Assembly: GCA_013336205.1 (NCBI GenBank)
Contig: JAAXUD010000112.1
Coordinates: 1-7,721 of the forward strand
Origin: Lentimicrobium sp.
GTDB lineage: Bacteria; Bacteroidota; Bacteroidia; Bacteroidales; Lentimicrobiaceae
DNA length: 7,721 bases
Reading direction: 5' to 3'
A model generated the notes under the pieces. It saw only the letters and a list, made by a program, of their open reading frames with translations. It had not been told where the DNA came from and did not search any database. The number at the start of each line of letters is the position of its first letter. Within the stretch, counting starts at the first letter, position 1. A program made the translations under genes and the position numbers. Of the stretch, positions 5,315-7,721 are shown in pieces.

Positions 5315-6742
5315 CTATTCCTGTGTTTTCATTCTGTTGGCCAGTATCCCGGCAATTTGTTCGGTTAGTATCCGTTTTGCAATAATGGTTTTATTCCTGT
5401 CGAGCAGATACATCACAGGTGAACTGTGGACATCATACAACTCCCTGAAATCCGGTGTCATACTGTAAAATCCATTGACATTAACCCATTTTGTTTCATT
5501 TTTAAGAATGTAATTTTTCATCTCTTTCCAGGAGGTGTCCATACAAACAGCATAAACCTCCAGGTTATATTTTTGCTTATAATTCTTATAAAAATCTTTT
5601 AAAAGCGGTGTTTCTTTTTTACAATGGCTGCAATCAGGATCCCAGAAGTAAAGAATAGTAAAATCTGCAGGAATCTTATACAATGAAACAGGAAGTTGCA
5701 AGGTGTCAAGCAATATTAGTTCCGGGGCTTTTTTTCCTATTAACAGGGTATTGAGTTTATTAGCCCGCTTTATCAGGTTTTCTTTAACTGTTGGATTCAT
5801 CCATTTCATTTTCGGATCAGCATAATACGTATCGACCAGGTGCACGAAAATGGCATCATAACCCATAATTTCAGAACTTTCATACTTTATTGTTAAATAC
5901 CACATCAGGTATTTAAATGTTTCCTCATTGTTTTTAGCCCGGCGGAACAACCCGTCAATAGCTACAATCAGGGAATCAGGTGCCGGTGAAGTTAATTTCG
6001 TAAGATATTGTTCAACTTTGCTGTGAAGAAAAGGAGTCCTGATGATCCGGTCGTCTGACAAATCAATATTATCCCAGTAATGTGATTTGAAATACCTGTA
6101 GTTGAAAGTGGAATCAATTCTGCCATTGGAGAGACGCGGTGCATCAGGGATTTCAGGCTCCTGCATCGATTTCAGGAACAAAGAAATGAAAGTTCCCGGA
6201 TTAGAATTAATAATACCATTTATATATCTTTTCACTTCTTCGTTAAGCAGCAAAATCTGATTTCCGATGGCTTCCGCCGAATCTGAGGCTGCAGTGTATT
6301 TCTTTTTTAACTCCAAAAGTTCTGCCTGCTTCTTCTGCTTTTCTGAAAGAAATCTGATATAATCAAAGAATATCTGGTTTTCATTGCTGTTTTTTGAGTT
6401 AAGGCTGGCAGGTATCCTGCCCGTTTTTCCGGTAATTACAAATTCCTGTTTGCCGGAAACGATGAAGTCAAAGAGCTTTGATTTGTTTTCTCCTGCAACG
6501 AAATACATCCCCTCAGGAAGACTTTTAGTACCGGCAAATGTGTATGCAGTCCCTTTGGTTTTATAGGCTGTATCGGCAACAAACTGCTTATCACCATTAT
6601 AATTGGCAAGCAATATAATGCTGTCATTCAATCCCTCAATTTGAACAGAGATTTTATAAGAATTCTGGGAATAGAGAAATGAAAATAGTGACAGAAATAC
6701 TAAAAGCAGCATAGTTATTTTGCCGATGGAGGGTAGTTTCAT
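5315..6742 (-). CDS. Exported TlpA/AhpC-TSA-like thiol-disulfide protein with a DUF4369-like N-terminus
   Basis: Predicted periplasmic thioredoxin-fold protein of 475 aa. A signal peptide occupies about residues 1-25: basic start MKLPSIGK, hydrophobic MLLLVFLSLFSFLYS. There is no lipobox cysteine, so it is probably soluble and not a lipoprotein. Residues about 28-110 form a beta-rich segment like the DUF4369 domain common in Bacteroidota thioredoxins. A helical middle (about 125-335, resembling DUF5106) includes a coiled-coil-prone stretch at 131-175. The thioredoxin domain runs from about 336 to the end: GKKAPELIL, then ILYFWDPDCSHCKKETPLL with redox cysteines C371 and C374, and a cis-proline at HSSPVMYLLD (P442). 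The likely role is disulfide reduction or exchange in the envelope; the substrate is unknown. It is convergent with rplT and divergent from the next gene. Domain names are from memory of family patterns, not a search. Confidence 0.85.
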   Translation of the reverse strand: MKLPSIGKITMLLLVFLSLFSFLYSQNSYKISVQIEGLNDSIILLANYNGDKQFVADTAYKTKGTAYTFAGTKSLPEGMYFVAGENKSKLFDFIVSGKQEFVITGKTGRIPASLNSKNSNENQIFFDYIRFLSEKQKKQAELLELKKKYTAASDSAEAIGNQILLLNEEVKRYINGIINSNPGTFISLFLKSMQEPEIPDAPRLSNGRIDSTFNYRYFKSHYWDNIDLSDDRIIRTPFLHSKVEQYLTKLTSPAPDSLIVAIDGLFRRAKNNEETFKYLMWYLTIKYESSEIMGYDAIFVHLVDTYYADPKMKWMNPTVKENLIKRANKLNTLLIGKKAPELILLDTLQLPVSLYKIPADFTILYFWDPDCSHCKKETPLLKDFYKNYKQKYNLEVYAVCMDTSWKEMKNYILKNETKWVNVNGFYSMTPDFRELYDVHSSPVMYLLDRNKTIIAKRILTEQIAGILANRMKTQE

Positions 6743-6767
6743 ATTATTATTGAATGAAATTGTAATG

Positions 6768-6775
6768 CAAACTTA
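6768..6775 (-). promoter_or_regulatory. Predicted -7 promoter element of the thioredoxin-like gene
   Basis: On the minus strand this reads TAAGTTTG, an exact match to TAnnTTTG, 25 nt upstream of the ATG at 6742. No convincing -33 TTTG is found 19-21 bp further upstream, so the call rests on the -7 box and its position. Confidence 0.5.
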
Positions 6776-6858
6776 CCGAAAAATTTCACCGCTGTATTAT
6801 CAATCTTGGAAACACTTCAAAAATCAGTCCTTTGTATATTAATAACCATGTTTTTACG

Positions 6859-6866
6859 TATTTTTG
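6859..6866 (+). promoter_or_regulatory. Possible -7 promoter element of the downstream membrane protein gene
   Basis: TATTTTTG matches TAnnTTTG. A TTTG at 6831-6834 lies 24 bp upstream, somewhat longer than usual spacing. If real, transcription would start near 6872, which excludes the ATG at 6848 as start codon and leaves only a very short leader before 6875 or 6884. Confidence 0.35.
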
Positions 6867-6883
6867 TTAACACAATGTACAAA

Positions 6884-7721
6884 ATGAGGAAATCCCTTTA
6901 TATATTTTCATTCCTGTTGATTTTGCCTTTATCGGTTCTTAAGGCTCAGGATTTTGATAACGATTCCATTATATTCGCTGAGCGGGCTTATTACTACCAG
7001 AAATACCGATCGGTTAGAGATACAATGCGGATTAATACCTGGCTTAATCTGAAAAGAGTTTCTGATAACCTGGAGCAGGTTGTAAAACGTGATCAGCAGG
7101 TTATTGATGGGTTGCGCAATAAATTGGTGGCCGATTCATTAATTATTTCCAACCTGAGAGATGTTTCCCGTCAGTTTGATACAACTAAAATGCAGAACGA
7201 GACCTTGCTGGCTGAGTTGGACGATCAGAAAAGTCTTTCGTTTTATTATAAAATTATCATAGGAGGACTGTCAGTAATTGGACTGGTACTGATTATCGCT
7301 TTGATAGGGAAACATCGACATTATAAGAATTTCAAGGTCAGCAGTGATCACTACGAAGCATTGGTTGAAGAAAAACAACATCAACTTGATATGCTGGATG
7401 CAGAGTTGCGTAAACAGAAGCAGCGGGAAATCGATTTTCGTGAGGAATTGGAAAAGGGAATACAAACGTACCAGGTTCGGCTGCAAAAATTGAAGGAAAA
7501 ATGCGAACAACTGGAGAATGAAAATCTGCAATTACGAAAGCTTTCTGCCGGATCTGAAGACCTTTTAACCTCTGCTCCAACAGATGGAATACCTGCTGCT
7601 GAGTTATCTGATAATATTGATGATTTGAAACAATTAATAAAATCGCTTTCCGATGAACGTAACAGCCTGATGAACCTTGCCGGGAAATTGCAGATCAAAG
7701 CCGAGAATGAAGGCAAAAAGT
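6884..7721 (+). CDS. Unrecognised signal-peptide protein with one central transmembrane helix and a long coiled coil, C-terminus cut by window edge
   Basis: I do not recognise the family. The frame is open to the window end (279 codons). From the ATG at 6884 it begins MRKSLYIFSFLLILPLSVLKAQ, a good Sec signal peptide with possible cleavage after Ala21. Residues about 22-120 are a polar, mostly helical periplasmic segment with heptad-like spacing (for example LEQVVKRDQQVIDGLRNKL). A hydrophobic helix at about 123-142 (KIIIGGLSVIGLVLIIALIG) is followed by basic KHRHYK, consistent with a cytoplasmic C-terminal side. Residues about 155-220 and 245-279 are rich in Glu, Lys, Gln and Leu and look like extended coiled coil. 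In-frame ATGs at 6848 and 6875 are alternatives, but 6884 gives the cleanest signal peptide. The architecture suggests a structural or scaffold role linking periplasm and cytoplasm. No enzymatic motif is visible in the part present. Confidence 0.75.
   Translation, partial: MRKSLYIFSFLLILPLSVLKAQDFDNDSIIFAERAYYYQKYRSVRDTMRINTWLNLKRVSDNLEQVVKRDQQVIDGLRNKLVADSLIISNLRDVSRQFDTTKMQNETLLAELDDQKSLSFYYKIIIGGLSVIGLVLIIALIGKHRHYKNFKVSSDHYEALVEEKQHQLDMLDAELRKQKQREIDFREELEKGIQTYQVRLQKLKEKCEQLENENLQLRKLSAGSEDLLTSAPTDGIPAAELSDNIDDLKQLIKSLSDERNSLMNLAGKLQIKAENEGKK

Noticed and set aside
6848..6883. Earlier in-frame ATGs (6848, 6875) for the membrane protein
   Set aside because: They put extra residues before a clean signal peptide, and 6848 lies upstream of a likely -7 box. 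6875 remains possible.
7271..7716. Minus-strand open frames of 80-111 codons near the window end
   Set aside because: They are antisense to the coiled-coil gene; serine/phenylalanine-rich translations are the expected shadow of Glu/Lys/Gln-rich coding sequence.
1..7721. CRISPR arrays, tRNAs, rRNAs, insertion sequences or prophage genes
   Set aside because: No regularly spaced repeats, cloverleaf sequences, transposase motifs or terminal inverted repeats were found. The S24 regulator alone is not evidence of prophage, as its neighbours are a polymerase and housekeeping genes.

Overview
The window looks like a chromosomal segment from a member of the Bacteroidota, probably Bacteroidales-like. 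The evidence is the TAnnTTTG-type -7 promoter elements upstream of several genes, the near absence of Shine-Dalgarno sites (with one striking exception), the protein flavour (a DUF4369/TlpA-like thioredoxin, and an S24 regulator paired with a Y-family polymerase), and AT-rich intergenic gaps. No database search was possible, so this placement is inference.

Layout. (1) Positions 1-1868 hold a divergent pair. A Y-family DNA polymerase (DinB type, 3' end cut off by the window edge) lies on the minus strand, and an XRE-HTH/S24-peptidase LexA/CI-like repressor lies on the plus strand. Their 115-bp shared intergenic region carries two tandem perfect palindromes, TGATTA-N5-TAATCA, with centres 23 bp apart. 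One overlaps the predicted -7 element of the repressor gene and the other overlaps a weaker candidate -7 element for dinB. This reads as a self-contained SOS-like damage-response module and is the most interesting part of the window. (2) Positions 1985-5297 hold the classical translation cluster thrS-infC-rpmI-rplT on the plus strand, preceded by a TATCTTTG promoter element and closed by a hairpin terminator. infC has no ATG start. It begins at an ATA codon 7 nt after a perfect AAGGAGG, which suggests IF3 autoregulation through start-codon discrimination. (3) Positions 5315-6742 (minus) encode an exported TlpA/AhpC-TSA-like thiol-disulfide protein with a CSHC active site, convergent with rplT across the terminator. 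(4) Divergent from it, position 6884 to the window end (plus) encodes an unrecognised protein with a signal peptide, a periplasmic helical domain, one central transmembrane helix and a long cytoplasmic coiled coil. It is truncated by the window edge.

How the parts work together. The polymerase and repressor probably act as a stress-inducible translesion module. The thrS-rplT block supplies threonyl-tRNA synthetase, initiation factor 3 and two 50S proteins, with possible translational feedback in its leaders. The last two genes are envelope proteins that share an intergenic promoter region but have no demonstrated functional link. No tRNA, rRNA, CRISPR array, insertion sequence or integrase was seen, and no stretch longer than 300 bases lacks a gene.
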